In this document: positions 56,281 through 64,000 of the stretch, in pieces
Position numbering within the stretch: the stretch's first letter is position 1
How the letters are laid out: the number at the start of each line of letters is the position of its first letter
Source of the DNA: Mycolicibacterium psychrotolerans
Lineage (GTDB): Bacteria; Actinomycetota; Actinomycetes; Mycobacteriales; Mycobacteriaceae
Assembly: GCF_010729305.1 (NCBI RefSeq)
Contig: NZ_AP022574.1
Coordinates: forward strand, 3,162,001-3,226,000
DNA: 64,000 nt
Reading direction: 5' to 3'
The notes under the pieces: model-generated
Told to the model about the DNA's origin: nothing
Seen by the model: the letters and a program-made list of their open reading frames with translations, nothing else
Databases searched by the model: none
Translations under genes and position numbers: made by a program

Positions 56281-57116
56281 GCGCCCCGCGTGAGCAGGAA
56301 CTGGCCGACAAGCTCGGGCAGATCCGCACCCGCCTGGCCCGCGCGGCCGAGGCGGCCGGACGCGACGTCGAGACCATCGAGCTGCTGCCGGTCACCAAGT
56401 TCTTCCCCCCCTCCGATGTCGCCGCGCTGTGCCGGCTGGGCTGCCGGTCGTTCGGTGAATCCCGGGAACAGGAGGCGACGCGCAAGATCGACGACTTGCG
56501 CGACGTCGAGGACTGCGCGGGAATCCGCTGGCACATGATCGGTCGCATCCAGCGCAACAAGGCACGCTCGATCGGCGAATGGGCTTACGCCGCACACTCT
56601 GTCGACAACGCCAAGGTCGTCGCCGCGCTGGACCGGTCGGCCTCCGACGCGCTGGAACGCGGTGCGCGCCCCGAGCCGCTGCGGGTGTTCCTGCAGGTGA
56701 GCCTCGACGGAGACGAGAGCCGCGGCGGAGTCGACGTGACCGCGACGGCGCGCGTCGACGACCTGTGCGCCGCGATCGACGAGGCCCGGGGACTGACCTT
56801 CGTCGGGCTGATGGCCATTCCGCCGCTGGGCGCCGACCCGGACGCGGCCTTCGCCCGGTTGGCCGAGGAGCACCACCGGGTGCAGGAGCGGTTCTCGCAG
56901 CGGCTGGACCTGTCGGCGGGCATGTCGGGCGACCTCGAGGCCGCGGTGCGACACGGATCCACTTGTGTGCGTGTCGGTACCGCGCTCTTGGGCGCACGAC
57001 CGCTAACGTCACCTCCAGAAGTCACACGAGTCACACCTTCATCACAGACAACAGAGTCTTTCGACTCACCCGAAACCGGTCACAGGTCATCACCGCACGA
57101 GGGGTCCTCACAATGA
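56277..57116 (+). CDS. YggS/YlmE-family PLP homeostasis protein
   Basis: A 279-residue PLP-binding TIM-barrel protein. The PLP lysine is K41 in [31 protein letters not shown] and [24 protein letters not shown] are family signatures. It controls vitamin B6 and amino/keto acid balance and in many Gram-positives sits between ftsZ and sepF. GTG 56277. The last ~35 residues (after LLGARP) are a Ser/Thr/Pro/Glu-rich tail that runs to the sepF start, absent in the compact E. coli protein. Rv2148c orthologue. Confidence 0.9.
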   Translation: MSAPREQELADKLGQIRTRLARAAEAAGRDVETIELLPVTKFFPPSDVAALCRLGCRSFGESREQEATRKIDDLRDVEDCAGIRWHMIGRIQRNKARSIGEWAYAAHSVDNAKVVAALDRSASDALERGARPEPLRVFLQVSLDGDESRGGVDVTATARVDDLCAAIDEARGLTFVGLMAIPPLGADPDAAFARLAEEHHRVQERFSQRLDLSAGMSGDLEAAVRHGSTCVRVGTALLGARPLTSPPEVTRVTPSSQTTESFDSPETGHRSSPHEGSSQ

Positions 57117-57769
57117 GCACACTGCACAAGGTCAAGGCCTACTTCGGTATGGCCCCGATGGATGATTACGAGGACGACTACTACGAGGACGACGAGCGCG
57201 GCCCCGCCCGCGGCTACCGTCGCCCCCGCGAGGACCGGTTCGAGGACGAGGGGTACACCCGCGGCTACGACGACCTGCCCGAGGCCCGCCGCCGCGACTA
57301 CGACGAGCCGGCCGCCTACCGGGGCGGTATGGGTGGCGGCTTCGACGACGCACGGTTCGAGCCCAGGTTGCGCTCACCGCGTGAATTCGACCGCACCCCA
57401 CCGCGTTTCGGTGCGATGCGGGGCTCGACGCGAGGAGCCTTGGCGATGGATCCGCGCGGCATGGCCGAGTTGTTCGAGGCCGGCAGCCCGCTGGCCAAGA
57501 TCACCACGCTGCGACCCAAGGACTACAGCGAGGCCCGCACCATCGGTGAGCGGTTCCGCGACGGCACGCCCGTCATCATGGATCTCGTCTCGATGGACAA
57601 CGCCGACGCCAAGCGGCTGGTCGACTTCGCGGCCGGGCTGGCGTTCGCGCTGCGCGGCTCGTTCGACAAGGTCGCGACGAAGGTCTTCCTGCTCTCGCCC
57701 GCCGATGTCGACGTCACCGCCGAACAGCGCCGCCGGATCGCCGAGGCCGGCTTCTACGCCTACCAGTAG
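57113..57769 (+). CDS. sepF: Cell division protein SepF
   Basis: A 218-residue FtsZ membrane anchor. The N-terminal amphipathic helix ([15 protein letters not shown]) binds membrane, a long acidic/Arg/Tyr/Gly-rich linker spans about 17-120, and the C-terminal alpha/beta domain ([32 protein letters not shown]) dimerises and binds the FtsZ tail. In mycobacteria, which lack FtsA and ZipA, SepF is essential. ATG 57113 overlaps the upstream stop. Rv2147c orthologue. The 116-bp gap after it includes TAGGCT at 57816-57821, a possible -10. Confidence 0.94.
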   Translation: MSTLHKVKAYFGMAPMDDYEDDYYEDDERGPARGYRRPREDRFEDEGYTRGYDDLPEARRRDYDEPAAYRGGMGGGFDDARFEPRLRSPREFDRTPPRFGAMRGSTRGALAMDPRGMAELFEAGSPLAKITTLRPKDYSEARTIGERFRDGTPVIMDLVSMDNADAKRLVDFAAGLAFALRGSFDKVATKVFLLSPADVDVTAEQRRRIAEAGFYAYQ

Positions 57770-57885
57770 CAGCCCACCGGGAGCGTCACCGGAGTCGCAG
57801 GTCCCCCGGCACGGGTAGGCTGGCGGCGCCGACCGACATCGCGGCCGGCATCCCCGTCACATCGCCTGAGTGAGGTCACCTTCCG

Positions 57886-58176
57886 TTGGGGCTGTTCTTC
57901 GAAATCCTGGGTTTCGCGCTGTTCGTGTTCTGGCTCCTGTTGATCGCCCGCGTCGTGGTCGAGTTCATCCGCTCGTTCAGCCGGGACTGGCATCCGCGTG
58001 GCGCGACCGTGGTGATGCTCGAGGTCATCATGACGCTGACGGACCCGCCCGTGAAACTGTTGCGGCGCATCATCCCGCAACTGACGATCGGCGCTGTGCG
58101 CTTCGATCTGTCGATCATGGTGCTGCTGCTCGTCGCGTTCATCGGAATGCAGCTGGCCTTCGGGGCTGCGGCGTGA
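57886..58176 (+). CDS. YggT-family membrane protein
   Basis: A 96-residue protein with two long hydrophobic helices (about 4-28 and 72-94) linked by a conserved amphipathic region (LTDPPVKLLRRIIP), the hallmark of YggT/CcB3-related proteins. The start is TTG 57886. It is found between sepF and divIVA in most Gram-positives and cyanobacteria; loss affects division or osmotic tolerance in some. Rv2146c orthologue. Confidence 0.88.
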   Translation: MGLFFEILGFALFVFWLLLIARVVVEFIRSFSRDWHPRGATVVMLEVIMTLTDPPVKLLRRIIPQLTIGAVRFDLSIMVLLLVAFIGMQLAFGAAA

Positions 58177-58347
58177 GACAGGGCTGCGAACTGGGCTTTT
58201 CCCCGGTCTGATCGGCGCGCAGGGTTCGGCCGGCGGCGGCGCCGTGACCCGGGCGAATGTTGAGTTTCGATCTTATTTATCGCCCTCGACTGCAACCGCA
58301 GGGTCTGGTGTGACAGGATGGACGCCAGTTACCTTCAAGCCAGGCTT

Positions 58348-58353
58348 TACACT
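58348..58353 (+). promoter_or_regulatory. Candidate -10 of wag31
   Basis: TACACT fits TANNNT and would start transcription near 58360, about 33 bases before the wag31 ATG. The 216-bp gap (58177-58392) is long for this cluster, in line with a separate strong promoter, as wag31 is highly expressed in mycobacteria. No good -35 is visible. Confidence 0.4.
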
Positions 58354-58392
58354 GTGAGATCGTTCGCCGATCCAGACTCAAGGGGGCAGACA

Positions 58393-59217
58393 ATGCCGCT
58401 CACTCCCGCCGACGTGCACAACGTTGCGTTCAGCAAGCCACCCATCGGCAAACGCGGCTACAACGAGGACGAGGTCGACGCCTTCCTCGATCTCGTCGAG
58501 AACGAGCTGTCCCGTCTGATCGAGGAGAACACCGACCTCCGGCAGCGTGTCGCCGAGCTGGATTCCGAACTCGCCTCGGCGCGGTCCGGCGGCGGCGCCG
58601 CCCAGCCGACGCAGACCCTGCCGGTCTACGAGCCCGAACCCGAGCCCGCCCCGGCTCCGACGCCGGCTCCGCAACCCGTGCACGAGGCGCCCGCCGCGCA
58701 GCAGGCCGCGCCCGCGCCCGAGGATCAGCACCTGCGCGCCGCCAAGGTGCTCAGCCTGGCCCAGGACACCGCCGATCGGCTCACCAACAGCGCGAAGGCC
58801 GAGTCCGAGAAGATGCTCTCCGACGCGCGGGCCCAGGCCGATGCCATGGTCACCGAGGCCCGGCAGACCGCCGATACCACGGTCACCGAAGCCCGTCAGC
58901 GGGCCGACGCCATGCTCGCCGACGCGCAGAGCCGGTCGGAGGCCCAGCTGCGGCAGGCGCAGGAGAAGGCCGACGCCCTGCAGGCGGACGCCGAGCGCAA
59001 GCACTCCGAGATCATGGGCACGATCAATCAGCAGCGCACGGTTCTCGAAGGCCGGCTCGAGCAGCTGCGCACGTTCGAGCGCGAGTACCGCACTCGCCTG
59101 AAGACCTACCTGGAGTCTCAGCTCGAAGAACTGGGTCAGCGCGGCTCGGCCGCGCCGGTCGACTCCGGCGCCAACAACGACGGCGGGTTCAACCAGTTCA
59201 ACCGGGGCAACAACTAG
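58393..59217 (+). CDS. wag31: Polar growth scaffold Wag31 (DivIVA)
   Basis: A 274-residue coiled-coil protein that marks the poles and directs polar elongation. The N-terminal DivIVA domain ([39 protein letters not shown]) contains the membrane-binding loop with F14 and the Arg/Lys near 20; T73-equivalent phosphorylation by PknA/PknB is known in M. tuberculosis, and here Thr residues lie in the linker start ([15 protein letters not shown]). A Pro/Ala/Gln/Glu linker is at about 70-115, followed by coiled coil (about 118-260) and an Asn/Gly tail. Rv2145c orthologue; ATG 58393 after AGGGGGCAG. Confidence 0.95.
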   Translation: MPLTPADVHNVAFSKPPIGKRGYNEDEVDAFLDLVENELSRLIEENTDLRQRVAELDSELASARSGGGAAQPTQTLPVYEPEPEPAPAPTPAPQPVHEAPAAQQAAPAPEDQHLRAAKVLSLAQDTADRLTNSAKAESEKMLSDARAQADAMVTEARQTADTTVTEARQRADAMLADAQSRSEAQLRQAQEKADALQADAERKHSEIMGTINQQRTVLEGRLEQLRTFEREYRTRLKTYLESQLEELGQRGSAAPVDSGANNDGGFNQFNRGNN

Positions 59218-59229
59218 TCCCGTGAACCC

Positions 59230-59550
59230 ATGCTGATCGTCGCGCTCGTCCTTGCCGTCATCGGCCTCGCCGCACTGGTGATGGCCGTGGTCACGAGCAA
59301 TGAGTTGATCGCCTGGGTGTGCATCGCCGCGAGCGTGATCGGGGTGGTGTTGCTGATCGTCGACGCGCTGCGCGACCGGTCCAAGAGCGACGCCGGCGAG
59401 GCCGCCGAAGACACCGTCGACGAGGACGCCGTTCCCGACACGACCGACGACGTCGAGGACTACCCCGACGAGGCTCCTGTCGCCGCCGACTACGACGACG
59501 AAACCCCGGTCCCCGCCGAGCGTGTCGACGAGGATCCGCCGCGGAGCTGA
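59230..59550 (+). CDS. Small membrane protein with acidic tail (Rv2144c-like)
   Basis: A 106-residue protein with two helices (about 1-20 and 26-46) in a hairpin, then ~55 very acidic residues (Asp/Glu/Ala/Pro). Immediately after wag31 (12-base gap), probably in the same transcript. No known function. The acidic tail would lie on the cytoplasmic side if the N-terminus is inside. Its end is 13 bases from the convergent phosphoribosyltransferase stop. Confidence 0.82.
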   Translation: MLIVALVLAVIGLAALVMAVVTSNELIAWVCIAASVIGVVLLIVDALRDRSKSDAGEAAEDTVDEDAVPDTTDDVEDYPDEAPVAADYDDETPVPAERVDEDPPRS

Positions 59551-59563
59551 AAAGCCCTGTGAT

Positions 59564-60232
59564 TCAGTCGGATTCGGTCACGGTGATCGGGCTGTCGAGC
59601 AGTTCGTGCACCTCCTCGTCATCGATCTGGTGGAAGTCTCCGTAGACCTGTCCGACCGCGTGGAAGTCGCTGGGCATGGTCGAACACACCACGTCGTCGG
59701 CCTCGGCACGCAGCGTCCGGCACACCGCGGCCGGACCGACCGGTACCGCGACGACGACATCCGCGGCGCCTGCCCGGCGCACCGAACGAACCGCCGCGAC
59801 CATGCTCGCGCCGGTCGCGATCCCGTCGTCGACGAGGATCACGGTGCGTCCGGTGAGCTCGAGCGGATCCCGGCCGGGCCGGTAGGCATCCTCGCGGCGA
59901 TGCAACTCGACCGTCTCGCGGTCCAGGACCTCGCGCACCTGATCGTCGGTGAGATCGAGACTGCGCAGAAGATCGTCGTTGAGCACCACGCCGCCGCCGG
60001 TGGCGACCGCGCCCATCGCCAGTTCGGGCCACTGGGGCACGCCGAGCTTACGGACCAGGCACACATCCAACGGGGCATGCAGGAACGCCGCCACTTCGCG
60101 CGCGACCGGCAGCCCACCCCGGGCCAGCCCGAGCACAAGGACATCGGCGCGGTCGCGGTACCCGGCCAGGTCACGCGCCAGGACACGGCCTGCCTCGCGG
60201 CGGTCGCGGAACGTTCGCGCGGATCTCGTCAT
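59564..60232 (-). CDS. Phosphoribosyltransferase-domain protein (Rv2143-type neighbour)
   Basis: A 222-residue type I PRTase. The PRPP-binding loop is [14 protein letters not shown] (about residues 126-139), preceded by [14 protein letters not shown] and [17 protein letters not shown]. The substrate-binding hood is unlike Hpt or Apt, so the base acceptor is unknown; in several actinobacteria this domain is fused to an alpha/beta hydrolase, which is not so here. ATG 60232 ([11 protein letters not shown]) chosen; the frame is open to 60391 without homology. It diverges from the next gene by 146 bases. Confidence 0.82.
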   Translation of the reverse strand: MTRSARTFRDRREAGRVLARDLAGYRDRADVLVLGLARGGLPVAREVAAFLHAPLDVCLVRKLGVPQWPELAMGAVATGGGVVLNDDLLRSLDLTDDQVREVLDRETVELHRREDAYRPGRDPLELTGRTVILVDDGIATGASMVAAVRSVRRAGAADVVVAVPVGPAAVCRTLRAEADDVVCSTMPSDFHAVGQVYGDFHQIDDEEVHELLDSPITVTESD

Positions 60233-60378
60233 GGCGGTGATTGTCCCGGTGATGTCTGCAGTACCACCCAGTATCACCGCAGTATCGCTCCAGGGCGCCG
60301 CCACCCGCAGCCGAGTCGGCCAATCCGGCAGGGCCGCGGCGACGAATGACTTTTCGACCGACGAGAGCACGGAGGACC

Positions 60379-61728
60379 ATGGGCATCGCATACGACAGTG
60401 TCGTCGACCACCCGCTGCGCGAGGTGTGGGACTGGCACACCCGCCCGGGTGCGATGCGCCGCCTCGTCCCGCCGTTCCAGCCGATGACGGTCCTCGCCGA
60501 AGCCGAATCCCTGGCCGACGGCGTGGCGGTACTCGGCCTGCCGGGCGGGTTGCGCTGGGTGGCGCGCCACGTCCCCGCCGAATACGAGGAAGGCCACCGG
60601 TTCGTCGACGAACTGTCCTCCCAGGGGCCGACGTCGTGGCCGCCGCGCATCGTCGGCGGCTGGCGGCACATCCACACGTTCACCGAACACGGCACCGGCA
60701 CCCTGATCAACGACCGCGTCGAGGCGGTGGTGCCCGGTGCGTTGCTGCGGCCGATGTTCGCCTACCGGCACCGTCAGCTGATCGACGACCTCGCCGCGCA
60801 CCGCCGCGCCGCCGAGGCCGGGGCAGGTCCGCTGGTCGTCGCGATGACCGGTGCGTCGGGGCTGGTCGGCTCCGCGCTGAGCGCGTTCCTCACCACCGGC
60901 GGTCACCGCGTGATCCGGCTGGTGCGCCACGATCCCGCCCACGAGGACGAACGCCGCTGGGATCCGCACGCCCCCGCGGCGGACCTGCTGGCCGGCGTCG
61001 ACGCCGTCGTGCATCTGGCGGGGGAGTCGATCGCCGGTCGGTTCACCGACAGTCATCGAAAGTCCATCCGCGACAGCCGGATCGAGCCGACCAGGCTGCT
61101 GGCGGCCGCGGCCGCGGACACTCCCGACGGGCCGAAGACCTTCGTCAGTGCCTCGGCGATCGGGTACTACGGGTTCGACCGGGGCGATGTGCAGCTCACC
61201 GAGGACGGTTCGCGTGGCGAGGGATTCCTGGCCGACGTGGTCACCGACTGGGAAGCGGCCACCACGCCCGCATCCGATGCCGGTCTGCGGGTTGTGCTGG
61301 TGCGCACGGGGATCGTGCAGGCCGCGGCCGGAGGCACCCTGCGCCTGCTGCGGCCGCTGTTCGCCGCCGGGCTGGGGGGCCGCGTCGGCGACGGCCGTCA
61401 GTGGCTGTCCTGGATCGGGCTGGACGATCTGCTCGACATTTACCACCGTGCCCTCTACGACGACCGGCTCAGCGGACCGGTCAACGCCGTCGGGCCGGAA
61501 CCGGTGCGCAACACGGAGTACACCAAAGAGCTTGCGCGCGTGCTGCATCGGCCCGCATTGCTGCCGGTGCCGAAGCTGGGCCCACGGGTGCTGCTCGGTG
61601 CCCAGGGCGCCCGCGAGCTCGCCGAGGCCAGTCAGCGGGTGGTGCCTGCCAAACTGCTGGCCGTCGGCCACCCGTTCCGCCATCCGGATGTCGCCGACGC
61701 ACTGGCCCATCAGCTCGGCAAGGAATGA
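60379..61728 (+). CDS. SRPBCC domain fused to SDR-type epimerase (YfcH/DUF1731 family)
   Basis: A 449-residue two-domain protein. Residues 1-145 form an SRPBCC ligand-binding domain ([29 protein letters not shown]). Residues about 150-449 are an atypical short-chain dehydrogenase (SDR39U1-like) with the NAD(P) loop G158-ASGLVG164, [11 protein letters not shown], and the C-terminal DUF1731 region. ATG 60379 follows GGAGGA. Similar to Rv2216 of M. tuberculosis. The substrate is unknown. Its 3' end overlaps the amidotransferase gene by 19 bases. Confidence 0.86.
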   Translation: MGIAYDSVVDHPLREVWDWHTRPGAMRRLVPPFQPMTVLAEAESLADGVAVLGLPGGLRWVARHVPAEYEEGHRFVDELSSQGPTSWPPRIVGGWRHIHTFTEHGTGTLINDRVEAVVPGALLRPMFAYRHRQLIDDLAAHRRAAEAGAGPLVVAMTGASGLVGSALSAFLTTGGHRVIRLVRHDPAHEDERRWDPHAPAADLLAGVDAVVHLAGESIAGRFTDSHRKSIRDSRIEPTRLLAAAAADTPDGPKTFVSASAIGYYGFDRGDVQLTEDGSRGEGFLADVVTDWEAATTPASDAGLRVVLVRTGIVQAAAGGTLRLLRPLFAAGLGGRVGDGRQWLSWIGLDDLLDIYHRALYDDRLSGPVNAVGPEPVRNTEYTKELARVLHRPALLPVPKLGPRVLLGAQGARELAEASQRVVPAKLLAVGHPFRHPDVADALAHQLGKE

Positions 61729-62441
61729 CCTGCCACGCGGGTGAGGAACCCGGCGACCAGCGCCCGAATGCGGGTGCCGACGTCGTCGGCGAGTTCGGTT
61801 GTCCGCGTGAGTAACTGGTCATGATCCAGGCCGGCGGCCGCGACATCGCCGTCGCGGTCGTCGGCCAGCCAGCCCTTGAGCAGGTCCGTGTCGATCTCCG
61901 GATGGAACTGCAGCCCCATCGCGCGGCCGAGCACGAACGCCTGCGACGAGTTCGGTGTCCTGGCCAGTTCGGTGGCACCCGGCGGGAGTGTCCACCGGTC
62001 GAAGTGCCACTGGAACCATGGACCGGCCGGCACGACGTCGGGCCGCTCGCTCACCACGTCGTACCAGCCGATCTCGGGCCCCCGTGAGCGCGCCACGGTC
62101 CCGCCGAACGTCTGGGCGAGCAACTGGCCGCCGAAGCACACGCCCAGCAGTGCGACCCCGGCGTCGGCGGCGTCGCGCAACAGCGCCATCTCGCTGCCCA
62201 CCCAGGTGTCGCGCAGCGCGGGGTCGTACACCGGCCACCGGGCGCCCAGCGGGACGATGACGTCGTAGCCGGTCGGGTCGGGAAACGTCACGTCGACGGC
62301 GGGGGAGTCCACCCGCGCGGGCGGTACCACCTCGAAGGCGTCGACATCGAAGCCGTGGTCGGTGAAGGCCTCACCGAGCAGTGCCTCGGTCGCCATGTGT
62401 TCGTTGCGCAGGAAGAGGACCGTGGGTGCCACGGCCGCCAT
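61710..62441 (-). CDS. Class I glutamine amidotransferase-like protein
   Basis: A 243-residue protein with the class I glutaminase triad: C102 in LGVCFGGQLLA, H180 and E182 in LQFHPEID. It most resembles the stand-alone GMP synthase-subunit-like amidotransferases of unknown acceptor. The ATG at 62441 shares a base with the TAA of the upstream MerR gene (TAATG), so the two are translationally coupled and presumably share a job such as stress response or catabolism. Confidence 0.85.
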   Translation of the reverse strand: MAAVAPTVLFLRNEHMATEALLGEAFTDHGFDVDAFEVVPPARVDSPAVDVTFPDPTGYDVIVPLGARWPVYDPALRDTWVGSEMALLRDAADAGVALLGVCFGGQLLAQTFGGTVARSRGPEIGWYDVVSERPDVVPAGPWFQWHFDRWTLPPGATELARTPNSSQAFVLGRAMGLQFHPEIDTDLLKGWLADDRDGDVAAAGLDHDQLLTRTTELADDVGTRIRALVAGFLTRVAGHSLPS

Positions 62442-63286
62442 TATCTCCCTCGATCAGCCGCACCGCGTGCCGGTGTCCCGGTCGCCAGACGAAAGACCGG
62501 CCAGCCGATCTCGGTGCGCCAGTCGGCCGCGTCCGGTGTGTCGCGGGGACCCACCAGGTACGTCTCGTGGATCGGGCCGTCGACGGCCAGCGCATGCGTG
62601 ACCACCCAGGCGCCGAGGCGGCCGTAGGTGACGTCGATGTCGTCGTGGCGGCCGGTGTGCACCGTGACCGCGAGGTCCGCCCCGGGCAGGGCGATCACCT
62701 CGATCCGGCCGGACGCCCGCGGCGTGCGCACCGGACGGAAGACCGTGAACATGCCTGCCCCCTGGGTGAACAGTTCGTTGTCATAGCAGCCACCCGGAGC
62801 GCCGGTGCGCTCGTGCGCAGGAAAGGCGGCGTCCAGTTCGGCCATGGCCGCGTCGTACCAGGACAGCGAGTCGTCCTGATCGACAACGCCTTTGATGCCG
62901 ACGACCGTGCGCCCCGGTACGGACCGGAGTTCGACCTCGAGGTCGGCGGGGTCGGGATGGAGCAGACGCTGCAGTGAGACCACGGCGGCGCGGGTCCGGT
63001 CGAGCTCGGCTTCCAGCCTGCGGAGGTGACCGGAGATGACCTCGGCGCGCTGCCGCGGGTCGTCCGCCGACAGGATGGTCTCGACCTCGGCCAGCGGCAG
63101 GTCGAGCTGCCGCAGCCGATGGATCACCTGGGCGGTCGGGATCTGCTCGGCGGCGTAGTACCGGTAGCCGGTGAAGTCGTCGGTCCAGGCGGGCTCCAAC
63201 AGTCCGGACTCGTGGTAGCGGCGCAGCGTACGCACGGTCAGGTGCGTCACCGTGGCGAACTCGCCGATCGTCAGTCCCGGACGCAT
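62441..63286 (-). CDS. MerR-family regulator with GyrI-like effector domain
   Basis: A 281-residue regulator. Residues 1-75 are the MerR winged HTH (LTIGEFATVTHLTVRTLRRYHESGLL), followed by a dimerising coiled coil (about 85-115) and a GyrI-like/BltR-type effector-binding domain (about 125-275) that usually binds drugs or hydrophobic molecules. ATG 63286. It stands 74 bases downstream, in the same direction, of the P450 stop and upstream of the amidotransferase, and is a candidate regulator of that pair or of itself. Confidence 0.87.
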   Translation of the reverse strand: MRPGLTIGEFATVTHLTVRTLRRYHESGLLEPAWTDDFTGYRYYAAEQIPTAQVIHRLRQLDLPLAEVETILSADDPRQRAEVISGHLRRLEAELDRTRAAVVSLQRLLHPDPADLEVELRSVPGRTVVGIKGVVDQDDSLSWYDAAMAELDAAFPAHERTGAPGGCYDNELFTQGAGMFTVFRPVRTPRASGRIEVIALPGADLAVTVHTGRHDDIDVTYGRLGAWVVTHALAVDGPIHETYLVGPRDTPDAADWRTEIGWPVFRLATGTPARGAADRGR

Positions 63287-63360
63287 GCGAGTGCGCTCCC
63301 TTCCTCCGCCGGCTGTCCACGATAGCCAAAGCCTGCGCGAGGATTGGAATCCCGGTTGAG

Positions 63361-64000
63361 TCAGTAGTCGGTCTCGAAGGCGATCGGCAGGGTCGCCGGT
63401 CCGCTGATTCCGGTGAGGCTCTTCCAGACCGTCGGACCGTCGCGGCGCATCGACGGCATCCGCCGTGCCATCGTCGTCAGCGCCTCGGCCAGTTCGATGC
63501 GCGCGAGGTGGGCCCCGAGGCAGTAGTGCACACCGCCGCCGAAGGTCAGCATCGGCGCGGCGCCGCTGCGGGTGATGTCGAAGCGGTCCGGCTCGGGGTA
63601 GACGGCCGGATCGCGGTTGGCTGCCGCAGTGTTGGCGATCAGCATCGTGCCTGCCGGCACGACGTGGCCCGCCAGCTCGACGTCCTCCTTCGCGGTGCGG
63701 AAGGTGGCGAAGATGACGGGCGAGAACCGCATGACCTCCTCCACCGCCTGCGGGCCCAGCTCGGGATGTTCGCCGAGCAGCGCCCACTGCTCGGGGTGGT
63801 CGCAGAACACCTCGACTGCGGCCGCCAGCTGATTGCGTGTCGTGTCGGTGCCCGCCATCAACAACGTCGCGGCGAGGGTCAGCAGCTCCTCGTGGCGTAG
63901 CCGGTCGCCGTCGTCCTCGGCCCGCATCATGTCCGAGAGCAGGTCGTCGGTCAGCTGATCACGCCGCTGCGCCACCATGGCGTCGAGATAGGACTCGAGC
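63361..64000 (-). CDS. Cytochrome P450, C-terminal part (5' end outside window)
   Basis: The frame stays open to base 64000, so the start lies beyond the window; 212 codons are visible. It contains the I-helix oxygen-binding motif AGTDTTRNQ, the K-helix E-x-x-R (EEVMR), the PERF-like PEPDRFD, and the heme-binding loop FGGGVHYCLGAHLAR with the axial Cys. Typical bacterial P450s have about 400 residues, so about half is missing. The CYP family cannot be assigned from this part. It may share regulation with the MerR gene that follows. Confidence 0.9.
   Translation of the reverse strand, partial: LESYLDAMVAQRRDQLTDDLLSDMMRAEDDGDRLRHEELLTLAATLLMAGTDTTRNQLAAAVEVFCDHPEQWALLGEHPELGPQAVEEVMRFSPVIFATFRTAKEDVELAGHVVPAGTMLIANTAAANRDPAVYPEPDRFDITRSGAAPMLTFGGGVHYCLGAHLARIELAEALTTMARRMPSMRRDGPTVWKSLTGISGPATLPIAFETDY

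Noticed and set aside
57816..57821. Promoter (TAGGCT) before yggT
   Set aside because: Fits TANNNT, but no -35 and such hexamers are frequent; kept only as a remark under sepF.

Overview
This window is a piece of a mycobacterial chromosome, most likely a fast-growing Mycolicibacterium-type species. The DNA is strongly GC-rich, GTG/TTG starts are common, and gene content and order follow the M. tuberculosis segment Rv2205c to Rv2143 almost gene by gene. Mycobacterial hallmarks include QcrCAB/CtaE/CtaC/CtaF, MmpS3, PimB', MptA, the Rv2181-type mannosyltransferase, PknL, LppM, RipC and Wag31. Several M. tuberculosis-specific inserts (the PE_PGRS block before murE, IS6110, the Rv2172c-type gene next to idsA2) are missing, so this is not the tuberculosis complex.

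Layout. 1-2952: end of a glycerate kinase gene, an A-type Fe-S carrier, a membrane protein and adenosine kinase. 2948-5747: an IS481-type element split by a complete IS1380-type element, lying exactly on the stop codons shared by adoK and asnB. 5743-15423: asnB and the respiratory block (ctaC-ctaF, mmpS3, a membrane protein, then ctaE-qcrC-qcrA-qcrB on the other strand), coding the cytochrome bcc-aa3 supercomplex. 15492-23720: trpD, an exonuclease/UvrC-like fusion, a small four-Cys protein, the RipC peptidoglycan hydrolase, a secreted HExxH protein, PimB' and FadD15. 23817-28252: two START-like proteins, an ArsA-like ATPase, a small Cys protein, a PlsC acyltransferase and an isolated AbiEi/DUF559-type gene. 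28249-38729: mannosyltransferases, an exoribonuclease, AroG, PknL and its Rv2175c-like partner, a polyprenyl synthase, LppM, a GNAT enzyme and a DUF3040 protein.

39021-59550 is the division and cell wall (dcw) cluster: mraZ, rsmH, ftsL-like, pbpB, murE, murF, mraY, murD, ftsW, murG, murC, ftsQ, ftsZ, pgeF, yggS, sepF, yggT, wag31 and an Rv2144c-like gene. Most of these genes are coupled by ATGA or GTGA overlaps. They carry peptidoglycan precursors from UDP-MurNAc-peptide to lipid II and then to the FtsZ/FtsW/PBP septal machine and the Wag31 polar elongation scaffold. 59564-64000: a phosphoribosyltransferase, an SRPBCC-epimerase fusion, a class I amidotransferase with a MerR regulator, and the C-terminal part of a cytochrome P450.

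The most distinctive features are the NCTAGN-targeted IS insertion, which re-creates the stop codons of both flanking genes and supplies the transposase's own stop; the nested IS1380; three 10-bp-phased MraZ-type boxes before mraZ; a probable CTG start for the polyprenyl synthase; a putative secreted metalloprotease between RipC and PimB'; and a duplicated, hairpin-forming end of aroG. I saw no tRNA, rRNA, CRISPR array or prophage. No gap between genes exceeds about 300 bases; the longest is the 291 bp before mraZ.
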